Source of the DNA: Cohnella thailandensis
GTDB taxonomy: Bacteria; Bacillota; Bacilli; Paenibacillales; Paenibacillaceae
Length of the DNA stretch: 64,000 nt
Reading direction: 5' to 3'
Assembly (NCBI RefSeq): GCF_014212135.1
Contig: NZ_JACJVQ010000007.1
Span: 335,692-399,691, forward strand
Positions 54,445 to 62,167 of this stretch are shown here, in pieces (position 1 is the first letter of the stretch; every line of letters starts with the position of its first letter). The translations under genes and the position numbers were made by a program. The notes under the pieces were generated by a model, which was given only the letters and a program-made list of their open reading frames with translations, made no database searches and had not been told where the DNA came from.

Positions 54445-55881
54445 GTGAATACGAAGAACAAGTTACGAAGAAGTTTAAAATCGCGCCACATGACGATGAT
54501 CTCGCTCGGCGGCTCGATCGGGACGGGACTGTTCCTCGCCAGCGGCGGGGCGATACACGATGCCGGCCCCGGCGGCGCGCTGCTGGGATATGCGATTATC
54601 GGGATCATGGTCTATTTCCTGGTAACCAGCTTAGGAGAGATGGCGACCTATATGCCGGTATCCGGAACGTTCAGCACGTACGCCACGAGATTCGTCGATC
54701 CTTCCTTCGGCTTCGCGCTCGGATGGAATTATTGGTACAACTGGGCGATTACGATCGCGGCGGAGCTGTCCGCGGCGACGCTCATCATCAAGTTCTGGCT
54801 GCCGAACAGCCCGTCCTTCTTATGGAGCGCCCTCTTTCTTATCCTGATGGTCGGCCTTAATTTACTGTCCGTCAAGGGATACGGCGAGTCGGAATACTGG
54901 TTCGCCATGATCAAGATCGCGACGGTTATCATCTTCATCGTCATCGGCCTGCTGATGATCGTCGGCATCTGGAGCGGCGAAGCGGTCGGGTTCAGCCACT
55001 TTACGGAAGGAGACGCCCCAGTCTCGGGTGGCTGGCTGGCCGTGCTCGGCGTTTGCATGGCGGCGGGCTTCTCGTTCCAAGGCACCGAGCTCGTAGGCAT
55101 CGCGGCGGGCGAATCCGAGAATCCGAGGAAAAACGTGCCCCGCGCGATCCGCACCGTGTTCTGGAGAATTGTTCTGTTCTACATTCTGGCCATCTTCGTG
55201 GTCGGCATGCTGATTCCCTATAACACGGATACGCTGGCCAGCGACAGCGTGGCCGCGAGCCCGTTCACGATCGTCTTCGAGAAAGCGGGCCTCAGCTTCG
55301 CGGCGTCCGTCATGAACGCCGTCATCCTGAGCTCGGTTCTGTCCGCGGGCAACTCGGGCATGTACGCCTCCACGCGCATGCTGTGGGTGCTCGCGAAGGA
55401 AGGGAAAGCGCCTAAGCCGTTCGCCAAGCTGAACTCGCGAGGCATTCCGGTCTACTCGCTGCTCGCGACGGCGGCGTTAGGCATGCTCGCTTTCCTCGCC
55501 TCCTTCTTCGGCGACGGTCAGGTGTACATTTGGCTGCTCAACGCCTCGGGCATGTCCGGCTTCATCGCCTGGCTCGGCATCGCGATCAGCCACTATCGCT
55601 TCCGCCGGGCCTACGTCGCGCAGGGCCGCGATTTCGCCGAGCTTCCTTACCGCTCCCTATGGTTCCCGTTCGGACCGATCCTGGCGGGCATCATGTGCGC
55701 GATCGTCATCCTCGGCCAGAGCATCAGCGCCTTCTCGGACGGCGAGGTCGACTGGCAGTTCCTGTTCGCCTCCTATGTCGGCATCCCGCTGTTCTTGGCC
55801 TTGTGGCTTGGCCACAAGTGGAAGTTCAAAACGAAAACCCTAAAGCTCGAAGAGTGCGATTTGGAGCCTTCGGAGGAATAA
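54445..55881 (+). CDS. lysP: Lysine-specific APC-family permease
   Basis: The 478-residue product is an APC amino-acid transporter with about 12 membrane helices. The N-terminal signature is LKSRHMTMISLGGSIGTGLF, and the helix 6-8 region reads SFQGTELVGIAAGESENPRKNVPRAI. The start is GTG at 54445, with GGGGAGAG about 8 nt upstream; an earlier in-frame TTG overlaps that box. The lysine riboswitch immediately upstream assigns lysine as the regulatory ligand and supports lysine uptake (LysP-like). It stands alone, with its own terminator. Confidence 0.9.
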   Translation: MNTKNKLRRSLKSRHMTMISLGGSIGTGLFLASGGAIHDAGPGGALLGYAIIGIMVYFLVTSLGEMATYMPVSGTFSTYATRFVDPSFGFALGWNYWYNWAITIAAELSAATLIIKFWLPNSPSFLWSALFLILMVGLNLLSVKGYGESEYWFAMIKIATVIIFIVIGLLMIVGIWSGEAVGFSHFTEGDAPVSGGWLAVLGVCMAAGFSFQGTELVGIAAGESENPRKNVPRAIRTVFWRIVLFYILAIFVVGMLIPYNTDTLASDSVAASPFTIVFEKAGLSFAASVMNAVILSSVLSAGNSGMYASTRMLWVLAKEGKAPKPFAKLNSRGIPVYSLLATAALGMLAFLASFFGDGQVYIWLLNASGMSGFIAWLGIAISHYRFRRAYVAQGRDFAELPYRSLWFPFGPILAGIMCAIVILGQSISAFSDGEVDWQFLFASYVGIPLFLALWLGHKWKFKTKTLKLEECDLEPSEE

Positions 55882-55890
55882 GACGTGAAT

Positions 55891-55924
55891 GCGGCGATGG
55901 GAGTAGTCCCTTCGCCGCTTTTTT
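55891..55924 (+). terminator. Terminator of lysP
   Basis: GCGGCGATGGGA and TCCCTTCGCCGC form a stem of about 12 bp around GTAG, followed by six T. Confidence 0.85.
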
Positions 55925-55939
55925 GGGTTTTGGGGAGCT

Positions 55940-56421
55940 GTAACCCGAATTCTTCGGGTTAGGGCTTCAATCCAGCGTCTCGCAACCCCTGTAACCCGAG
56001 ATCTTCGGGTTACAGCTTCAATCCAGCGTCTCGCAACCTCTGTAACCCGAAATCTTCGGGTTACGGATTCAATCCAGCGTCTTGCAACCTCTGTAACCCG
56101 AAATCTTCGGGTTACAGCTTCAATCCAGCGTCTCGCAACCTCTGTAACCCGAATTCTTCGGGTTAGGGCTTCAATTCAGCGTCTCGCAACCTCTGTAACC
56201 CGAGATCTTCGGGTTACAGCTTCAATCCAGCGTCTCGCAACCTCTGTAACCCGAAATATTCGGGTTACGGCTTCAATCCAGCGTCTCGCAACCTCTGTAA
56301 CCCGAAATCTTCGGGTTACAGCTTCAATCCAGCGTCTCGCAACCTCTGTAACCCGAGATCTTCAGGTTACGGATTCAATCCAGCGTCTCTCAACCCCTGT
56401 AACCCGAGATCTTCGGGTTAC
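55940..56421. repeat. Ten-copy 51-bp tandem hairpin array
   Basis: TAACCC starts at 55941, 55992, 56043, 56094, 56145, 56196, 56247, 56298, 56349 and 56400, an exact 51-bp period with the last copy partial. Each unit holds a palindrome TAACCCGA-(N)-TCGGGTTA (8-9 bp stem, 3-5 base loop: ATC, TTC, ATA or GATCT) and a conserved linker CTTCAATCCAGCGTCTCGCA. One copy (56349) has a stem mismatch. The array fills the gap between the lysP terminator and the convergent dehydrogenase gene, ending 6 bp before its stop codon. No coding frame is supported; two copies carry TAG in the frame that is otherwise open. Confidence 0.9.
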
Positions 56422-56427
56422 GGTTTC

Positions 56428-57327
56428 TCAAGTCTCCGTCATGATCCCGCCGTTGACGTGCAACACTTGGCCGGTCACGAACGACGAGTCGTCCGAAGCC
56501 AGATAGACATAGGTCGGTGCCAGCTCGAACGGCTGGCCGGCCCGCTTCATCGGCGTCTCGAGTCCGAACGTCTTCACGTACTCGGCGGAGTAGCTGGAGA
56601 CGATCAGCGGCGTCCAGATCGGGCCGGGAGCAACGGCGTTCACGCGAATGCCCTTCTTCACCAATTGGAGCGATAAGGATCGCGTAAACGAAACGATGGC
56701 GCCTTTGGTCGAAGAGTAATCCACCAGCAAGGGAGCTCCCGCATACGCCGTTACCGAAGCGGTGCTGACGATCGCGCTGCCGGGCTTCAAGTGAGGAAGA
56801 GCGGACCGAACCATGTAGAACATGGGGAAAATATTCGTACGGTACGTTTGTTCCAACTGCTCGTCGGAGATGCCCATAATGCTCTGCTGCGGATATTGAA
56901 CGCCTTGGTTCAGAATCAAAATATCGATTTTTCCGTAGCACTCCAACGTCCTCCTCACGACTTCCGGCGAGAAGGCCGGATGACGCAAGTCGCCTTCGAT
57001 CAACAGGCAGCGGCCTCCGTACTTGGCGACCATTTGCTGGGTCGCAACCGCATCCTCCCTTTCATAGAGGTACACGATCGCGACGTCCGCTCCTTCTTTG
57101 GCGAACGCGATGGCGACGGCTCTGCCGATGCCGCTGTCCCCTCCGGTGATGATGGCGACCCTGCCGGCGAGCTTGCCGCTCCCCTTGTACCCGGGATTAT
57201 CCGAGATAGGAGCCGGCGACATGAGATATTCAAGGCCCGGTTGACGGTCTTGATGCTGAGGCGGGAACGTAATCGGCACTTGCTTGCACACGGTTTCTTC
57301 ACTGTAGTAGGGATACATCGGTATCAT
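56428..57327 (-). CDS. Short-chain dehydrogenase/reductase of the YhdF/YdaD-like group
   Basis: The 299-residue product starts MIPMYPYYSEETVC, with GGAGG 7 nt upstream; the frame is open further upstream without a good signal. A 50-residue N-terminal extension rich in Pro and Gln, including PPQHQDRQPG, precedes the Rossmann core: TGGDSGIGRAVA for NAD(P) binding, the LNQG motif, catalytic Ser in STASVTAYAG, and Tyr/Lys in YSSTKGA. The extension and motif set match Gram-positive stress-associated SDRs. The substrate is unknown. Confidence 0.9.
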   Translation of the reverse strand: MIPMYPYYSEETVCKQVPITFPPQHQDRQPGLEYLMSPAPISDNPGYKGSGKLAGRVAIITGGDSGIGRAVAIAFAKEGADVAIVYLYEREDAVATQQMVAKYGGRCLLIEGDLRHPAFSPEVVRRTLECYGKIDILILNQGVQYPQQSIMGISDEQLEQTYRTNIFPMFYMVRSALPHLKPGSAIVSTASVTAYAGAPLLVDYSSTKGAIVSFTRSLSLQLVKKGIRVNAVAPGPIWTPLIVSSYSAEYVKTFGLETPMKRAGQPFELAPTYVYLASDDSSFVTGQVLHVNGGIMTET

Positions 57328-57549
57328 GCATTTTCCTCCACGCATATAGGCTATGATGGCAGGATATTCACCCATACGGCCGGAGGTACTAAATACTTAC
57401 TATCTCCGCATCCTCGCCGATCCCAGAACGCCGCGTTAGTCTCATCCGAGATCATCTCCGCGCCCGCTCCGATCCTTGAGCGTGAAATATCTACTCCGAG
57501 TTGGGAGCTGCAGGACTACAACATATCCTTGAAAAGCGCGCCAAACAAC

Positions 57550-57578
57550 AAAAAAGAAGCCTTGCAAGCAAGGCTTCT
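57550..57578 (-). terminator. Terminator downstream of tRNA-Leu
   Basis: AGAAGCCTTGC and GCAAGGCTTCT form a perfect 11-bp stem with a 2-base centre. Six T follow on the minus strand. Confidence 0.8.
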
Positions 57579-57592
57579 CTCATTTAAGTAAG

Positions 57593-57680
57593 TGGTGCGG
57601 ACGAGAGGACTCGAACCTCCACGGGGGGTTAGCCCACTGGAACCTGAATCCAGCGCGTCTGCCAATTCCGCCACGTCCGC
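57593..57680 (-). tRNA. tRNA-Leu (anticodon CAG)
   Basis: The minus strand gives acceptor GCGGACG paired with CGTCCGC, then A and an encoded CCA. The anticodon arm is CTGGA-TTCAGGT-TCCAG, so the anticodon is CAG. A long variable arm marks a class II tRNA, and the T arm contains GGTTCGAGTCC. The total is 88 nt including CCA. Confidence 0.96.
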
Positions 57681-57826
57681 ATATGTCGCGCTATCTCGCG
57701 AGGCCTTTCTTCGAAGGTCATTCGCAGCAGCAACGAGACTTATAATATCACGCGGGCTCGACTCAAGTCAAGCGTAGATCGGAAGTTCTAATTTTCAGTT
57801 AATGGCCGCTTCCGGCCTTGCGATCA

Positions 57827-58042
57827 TTATCCTTCGAATTCCGGTCTCGGCTCGCTCTTCGGCACGATCTTATATTCCCGGCTAAGCTTGACGACCCGGC
57901 GATTGCGTCTGCGAACGAGAACGCTCTCATCATCCCATGCCACGACGAATCCGATGATATCGTTCATCTCGAGGGCGTCTCTCACGACCCGAATCAGGGT
58001 GCCGTCGACCCGGAGCTTGTCCAATTGTTCTTCCGTCATCAT
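57827..58042 (-). CDS. Small conserved protein, 71 residues
   Basis: The product starts MMTEEQLDKLRVDGTLIRVV; the ATG at 58040-58042 has GGAGGG about 8 nt upstream. It is highly charged and predicted to be beta-rich (IIGFVVAWDDESVLVRRRNRRVVKLS), a layout like small SH3-type barrels. It has no membrane segment or cysteine. I do not recognise a named family. It may be cotranscribed with the next gene upstream (58123), 80 bp away. Confidence 0.7.
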   Translation of the reverse strand: MMTEEQLDKLRVDGTLIRVVRDALEMNDIIGFVVAWDDESVLVRRRNRRVVKLSREYKIVPKSEPRPEFEG

Positions 58043-58122
58043 CGCCAATCCCTCCTCTATGTCAAAAATCCGCCCCAGCCACCGTCGAAGTGACTAGAGC
58101 GGATCCGCTTCCTAATGCTAGT

Positions 58123-58452
58123 TTAACCGACATGCTCGCGCGATTCGTTCGTCTCGTACCAGTAGTCCAGCACCTTGCTCGACATGACCCGGCCGCGGAC
58201 ATATTCGGCCTGCCGATCGGTAAACTGGTTCTCCCAAGCGATTCCGAGCTTCTCGCACAGCTTCACTATCGTCAGCAGCTCCGACCAAGCCACATATCTC
58301 TTATACCAGAAAAATTGCGGATGCTCGATCATATAAGGATACAAATCATCGAATTCGGTGTGCTTGCAGTCGAGCGCGCGCTCGAAATGGATCTTGGCAT
58401 CGTTCAGCTGTTCCGAGAAAAATTCGGCCGACATATTCGCGTTATCTCCCAT
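58123..58452 (-). CDS. Conserved hypothetical protein, 109 residues
   Basis: The start is taken at MGDNANMSAEFF (ATG 58450-58452), with a GGGGAGG box upstream; the frame is open 15 codons earlier. The product is mostly alpha-helical and aromatic-rich (YPYMIEHPQFFWYKRYVAW), soluble, and ends MSSKVLDYWYETNESREHVG. No family is recognised. Confidence 0.7.
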   Translation of the reverse strand: MGDNANMSAEFFSEQLNDAKIHFERALDCKHTEFDDLYPYMIEHPQFFWYKRYVAWSELLTIVKLCEKLGIAWENQFTDRQAEYVRGRVMSSKVLDYWYETNESREHVG

Positions 58453-58565
58453 ATCCTGCTCGCCTCCCCTCTGCAACTTACTCTTATTATAATTCAAGAG
58501 CTCGGAATTCGAAAGCCGCTGGAGCCTAATTTATAGTTAGGAATCCATCCCAGCCGGCTTTATCC

Positions 58566-59135
58566 TTATTCGAACGTGATCGTCTCGCCTTCCAAGGAAG
58601 AGATTCGTACGAGAGTCTCCACCTGGAAACCAAGCTCTCTCAGCGCCTTGCCTCCGGCTTGGAACGATTTCTCCAGCACGATTCCGATTCCGGCCACGGA
58701 CGCTCCCGCTTGCTCGATGATCTTGAGCAGCCCTCTTGCCGCGTCGCCGTTGGCGATGATGTCGTCGATAAAGAGCACCGAGTCTTCGGCTCCGAGAAGG
58801 TGCCGGGAAACGATCAGATCCGTTACGATTCCCTTCGTGAACGACGGAACGCGCTCGACATAGGCATCCGCGTCTCCAAGCAGCGTCTTCTTCCGTCTAG
58901 CGAAGACGAGAGGAACTCCGAGCGTCAAGGCCGTGGCGAAAGCGACCGGAATTCCGGAGGACTCCACCGTGATGACCTTCGTGATTTTTTTGCCCTCGAA
59001 CCTTCTCGCGAATTCCTTGCCCATCTCCATCGTGAGCTGGGGGTCCACTCCATGGTTGAGGAGCGAGTCCAGCTTCAGCACGCCCGAATTGACGATCGTC
59101 GCTTCCTGGAGGATGCGTTCCTTCAAAATATCCAT
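58566..59135 (-). CDS. xpt: Xanthine phosphoribosyltransferase
   Basis: The 189-residue enzyme converts xanthine and PRPP to XMP in purine salvage. It has the phosphoribosyltransferase PRPP motif VLFIDDIIANGDA, the N-terminal VLKLDSLLNHGVDPQL typical of Xpt, VESSGIPVA and GIGIVLEKSFQ. It matches B. subtilis Xpt closely in length and motif order. Start at MDILKERI, with GGTGAG upstream. No purine riboswitch is visible in the upstream 110 bp, unlike B. subtilis xpt. There is no pbuX partner downstream. Confidence 0.93.
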   Translation of the reverse strand: MDILKERILQEATIVNSGVLKLDSLLNHGVDPQLTMEMGKEFARRFEGKKITKVITVESSGIPVAFATALTLGVPLVFARRKKTLLGDADAYVERVPSFTKGIVTDLIVSRHLLGAEDSVLFIDDIIANGDAARGLLKIIEQAGASVAGIGIVLEKSFQAGGKALRELGFQVETLVRISSLEGETITFE

Positions 59136-59376
59136 TTCGCTCTCACCGTCCAATCTTCTCCATATGCGTAACCTTCAAGCCTACCATAGCTATACCCAAT
59201 TCCCGGCATTCGCATCAAATCAAGGAAATCACATGCCCTGAGCCACTATTGTTTTCATTAGATTATAACCTGTCGGTTGTCGTTTGCAACAATTTTTTGT
59301 TATCCCGGATCGACCGAATAATTCGTCTCCATTACGAGATAATACCCTTGGTTCACAAAAAAAGGAGGCATTACGC

Positions 59377-59811
59377 ATGTACCAAAACAACTTCCAAAGC
59401 AGCAGCTCTTCCCTTCAGCAATGCGAACATCTGATTCAACAGCTCATTTCGCAAACTCAGCAAGCGAGCCAAAATTATCAAATGCTTCTGCAGCAAGAGC
59501 AGCAAAACGCTCAGCGTTTGGAGGAATTGGCCCAACGCGAGCAGCGCGCGACTCAAATGATCCAAAACGCGCTTCACGGCCATCAAACGGCCATTCAGCA
59601 GCTTAATCAAATTTCCGGTCTCTGCAGGCAAATCGAGCAAACGGCCCACGTCGCCTCTTCGTTCAATACCGCTCACTCTTATCAATCCCCAACCTATACT
59701 CAAGGCAGCAGCACTTTCGGTCAATCCGCAGCCTTTAACCAAGGCGGCATCCAAAGCAGCAGCACCTTCGGACATTCCGCAACCGCGAACAATCCTAGCA
59801 TCAAAATGTAA
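59377..59811 (+). CDS. Gln-rich small protein, 144 residues
   Basis: A very strong AAAGGAGG box precedes the ATG at 59377. Residues 1-90 are helical and extremely Gln-rich, with heptad-like spacing (QQLISQTQQASQNYQMLLQQ), probably coiled coil. The last 50 residues are low-complexity Ser/Phe/Gly/Gln/Ala, with the repeated motif SSTFG at three places. It has no signal peptide; the single central cysteine pair is Cys16 and one in SGLCRQI. It is monocistronic with its own terminator. The composition resembles small coat or assembly proteins, but no function is recognised. Confidence 0.8.
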   Translation: MYQNNFQSSSSSLQQCEHLIQQLISQTQQASQNYQMLLQQEQQNAQRLEELAQREQRATQMIQNALHGHQTAIQQLNQISGLCRQIEQTAHVASSFNTAHSYQSPTYTQGSSTFGQSAAFNQGGIQSSSTFGHSATANNPSIKM

Positions 59812-59827
59812 GCGGAAAAGCATGCCG

Positions 59828-59859
59828 AAGAAGCCCGACTTTCGTTTGGGCTTCTTTTT
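59828..59859 (+). terminator. Terminator of the Gln-rich gene
   Basis: AAGAAGCCC and GGGCTTCTT form a 9-bp stem with an 11-base loop, followed by a T run. Confidence 0.8.
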
Positions 59860-59987
59860 CTTTGGTGAAATGGGACCTAAGGACTTTTTTTTGCATTTTT
59901 ACCAATTTGCCGAAACTTTTGTCGAGTGATAAATGTCATAATTATTAAGGAAACCAATAAGCTGACGGGCCAAAGGGGGAGATCGCG

Positions 59988-60740
59988 ATGAGAAGGAAGT
60001 CCGGAACGTGCGCGTCCATCGTCCAGGCAGGGCTGCTTGCCCTCATGCTGACCGCCTGCAGCCATACCTCGGGCGGGAGTACGCCGACGGGAGACTTCTC
60101 GCCTTCCGCTTTGCCCGAGTCTTCCGCCTTCTCGGCCTCATCGCCGGACGATCTCCCGCCTCAAGCGAGCGAAGTCGACTTCCCGCCTTCGCCGTCGGCC
60201 TCGGTCGAGTCCTCGCCTGTCCAAGGAAATTCCGCGGAAACCGGCGTGGGAGCCGGTACGGAGACCGATGCGGAGGCCGCCGTCTCTTCCTCCGAAACGG
60301 AACCTAAGCCGGAGCAAGAAGCCGTCCCTCCGAAGAAGCTTCCCGAGCGCGATCTCGATCCGAAGTCGCCGAGCCTTGCCGGAATCCGTCTGGGCGATTC
60401 CCTTGCTTCGGTATCCAAGCGGTTGGGGACGGCACGAGACGAATACGACCTTCCCGACGATAGCGACATGATTCATATGAAGGATTACGCCGGCGTAACC
60501 GTCGGATTCGGAAGGGATAACCGAGCCGTTTATATCGAGCTCACCGAAATCGGCGCCTCTTCCGGAATCAAGGGAATCGGTCTCGGCGAGAGCGGCCAAG
60601 CCGCAGCGGACGCGCTAGGCTTGACGCTCGCTCCGGAGGATCTGCTTCTTCTGCTGGAGGTCGAGGGTGGCTTGTACAAAATCGATCTCGATCCTTCTAC
60701 CGGTAATACAATGTCGGTGAAGCTGATCGGCCAGTCCTAA
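59988..60740 (+). CDS. Predicted lipoprotein, 250 residues
   Basis: GGGGGAG lies upstream of the ATG. The signal peptide ends in lipobox LTAC (Cys24). A 90-residue disordered linker rich in Ser, Pro, Glu and Ala follows (about 25-120). The C-terminal domain (about 125-250) begins LAGIRLGDSLASVSKRLG, a small SmpA/OmlA- or copper-amine-oxidase-N-like wording seen in many Bacilli lipoproteins that monitor or bind at the membrane surface. No family is certain. Its stop codon overlaps that of the convergent transporter (CTAA, 60737-60740). Confidence 0.8.
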   Translation: MRRKSGTCASIVQAGLLALMLTACSHTSGGSTPTGDFSPSALPESSAFSASSPDDLPPQASEVDFPPSPSASVESSPVQGNSAETGVGAGTETDAEAAVSSSETEPKPEQEAVPPKKLPERDLDPKSPSLAGIRLGDSLASVSKRLGTARDEYDLPDDSDMIHMKDYAGVTVGFGRDNRAVYIELTEIGASSGIKGIGLGESGQAAADALGLTLAPEDLLLLLEVEGGLYKIDLDPSTGNTMSVKLIGQS

Positions 60741-62035
60741 CCGAGGCCAAGCTTCGTCTGCAGCCACAACGCCCCTAGCGATAAAAGCAGCACCGGCAGC
60801 GTCAAGAGGGCGACGACTCTCATGTATTGCCCCCACGATACCCGAATTCCATCCCTTCTCATTAACGCAAGCCACAGCAACGTGGCCAAAGAACCGATAG
60901 GAGTCAGCTTCGCGCCGATCGTCAGGCCGAGCAAGCCCGCAAACGGCAACAGCCCCTCGCCCCCCGCTTCCGTAATCGACAAGGAAGAGATCAATACGGC
61001 TGGAAGGTTGTTCAGAACGGCCGCCAGCAGCGAGACAAGCATTCCCGTACCGAAGATCGAAGCCGCCGGCCCTTCCTTCGCCAGAGGCTCAAGCAGCGCA
61101 GGGAACCAATCGGTCGCCCCGTGCAGATGAAGGCTGTATACGACTAGATTCATCGCAAACGCGAATACGACGATCAGCCAAGGCGCCCGCAGCGCCACGC
61201 GCTTGGAGTTCACGCTTCCCCTGAGGCCGGCGACCGTCCACAGAAGCGCGGCTCCTCCGCAAGCGATGGCCGATACCGGGATGCCGAGCTTCTCTCCAAG
61301 CAGATAGCCGGCAAGAATCAGAACGAGAACGATCCACGAGAAGCGGAACAATCCCGGATCTTCGATGGCGCTGCTCGGCGGAGGGAATAGCATGGAGTCC
61401 GGCAAGCTCTTCGTCTCCTTGCGCAGGGTGCCGCGAAAAGCGACGAAGAGAACGAACATCGTAGCCAGCGCGGACGTCGCTCCCGGGAATAGCATATGAC
61501 GGGCGTAATCGCCGAACGAGATGCCGAAGTAATCCGCCGTCAGGATGTTGGTCAGATTGCTGACCAGAAGCGAGGCGCTTGCCGTATCCGCCATAAGGCC
61601 GACGCCCAGCAGAAAGGCTAATCTGGATGGAAGGCTCATGCCCATCAGGCGGGTCGCTTCCAGCGCGATCGGGGTCATGATGAGAACGGCGCCGTCATTG
61701 TTGAAGAAAGTCGCGATCAGGCTCGACAGCGCGGCGAAGCCGATTAGCAGCAGCAGCGGACGGCGCCGGAATTTGCCGACGATATGAAGCGCCGCCCATC
61801 GGAAAAACCCGATATCGTCGAGCACGGTCGTCAGAATCATGATGCCGATCAAGGAAAGCGTCGCGTTCCAGATCAGCTTCCATATGTAAGAGGCGTCGTC
61901 CAGGCCGATATTGCCGACGATAAGCAGCAGAAGCGCCGCCGGAACGGCGAACATCGCTTCGTGCCACTGCTTGGGCTTGCGGATAATCAGAATCAAGGTT
62001 GCGATAAATACGGTAAGAGAGCTTGTGATCGCCAT
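60737..62035 (-). CDS. ArsB/SLC13-type anion transporter
   Basis: The 432-residue membrane protein has about 11 helices and belongs to the ArsB/NhaD (ion transporter) superfamily. The family-type motifs are FFNNDGAVLIMTPIALE and its second-half counterpart NNLPAVLISSLS. The nearest named relative is the arsenite efflux pump ArsB, but no ars regulator or reductase is nearby, so a different oxyanion or a dicarboxylate is possible. The ribosome binding site is weak. It is convergent with the lipoprotein gene. Confidence 0.85.
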   Translation of the reverse strand: MAITSSLTVFIATLILIIRKPKQWHEAMFAVPAALLLLIVGNIGLDDASYIWKLIWNATLSLIGIMILTTVLDDIGFFRWAALHIVGKFRRRPLLLLIGFAALSSLIATFFNNDGAVLIMTPIALEATRLMGMSLPSRLAFLLGVGLMADTASASLLVSNLTNILTADYFGISFGDYARHMLFPGATSALATMFVLFVAFRGTLRKETKSLPDSMLFPPPSSAIEDPGLFRFSWIVLVLILAGYLLGEKLGIPVSAIACGGAALLWTVAGLRGSVNSKRVALRAPWLIVVFAFAMNLVVYSLHLHGATDWFPALLEPLAKEGPAASIFGTGMLVSLLAAVLNNLPAVLISSLSITEAGGEGLLPFAGLLGLTIGAKLTPIGSLATLLWLALMRRDGIRVSWGQYMRVVALLTLPVLLLSLGALWLQTKLGLG

Positions 62036-62167
62036 TGGGCTCGGACTCCAGTAGTATTCGATAGTATGATAGATTCGCGCGGCCGACGTCTCGCAGGCAT
62101 GCCCGTCCGACTTCCATCATAGAATCAGTAGAAGGACAAGGATTAGGTGGCATTGGAGGTACCGCGC

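Noticed and set aside
55940..56421. CRISPR array
   Set aside because: The whole 51-bp unit is conserved, including the part between palindromes; there are no unique spacers and no cas genes nearby.
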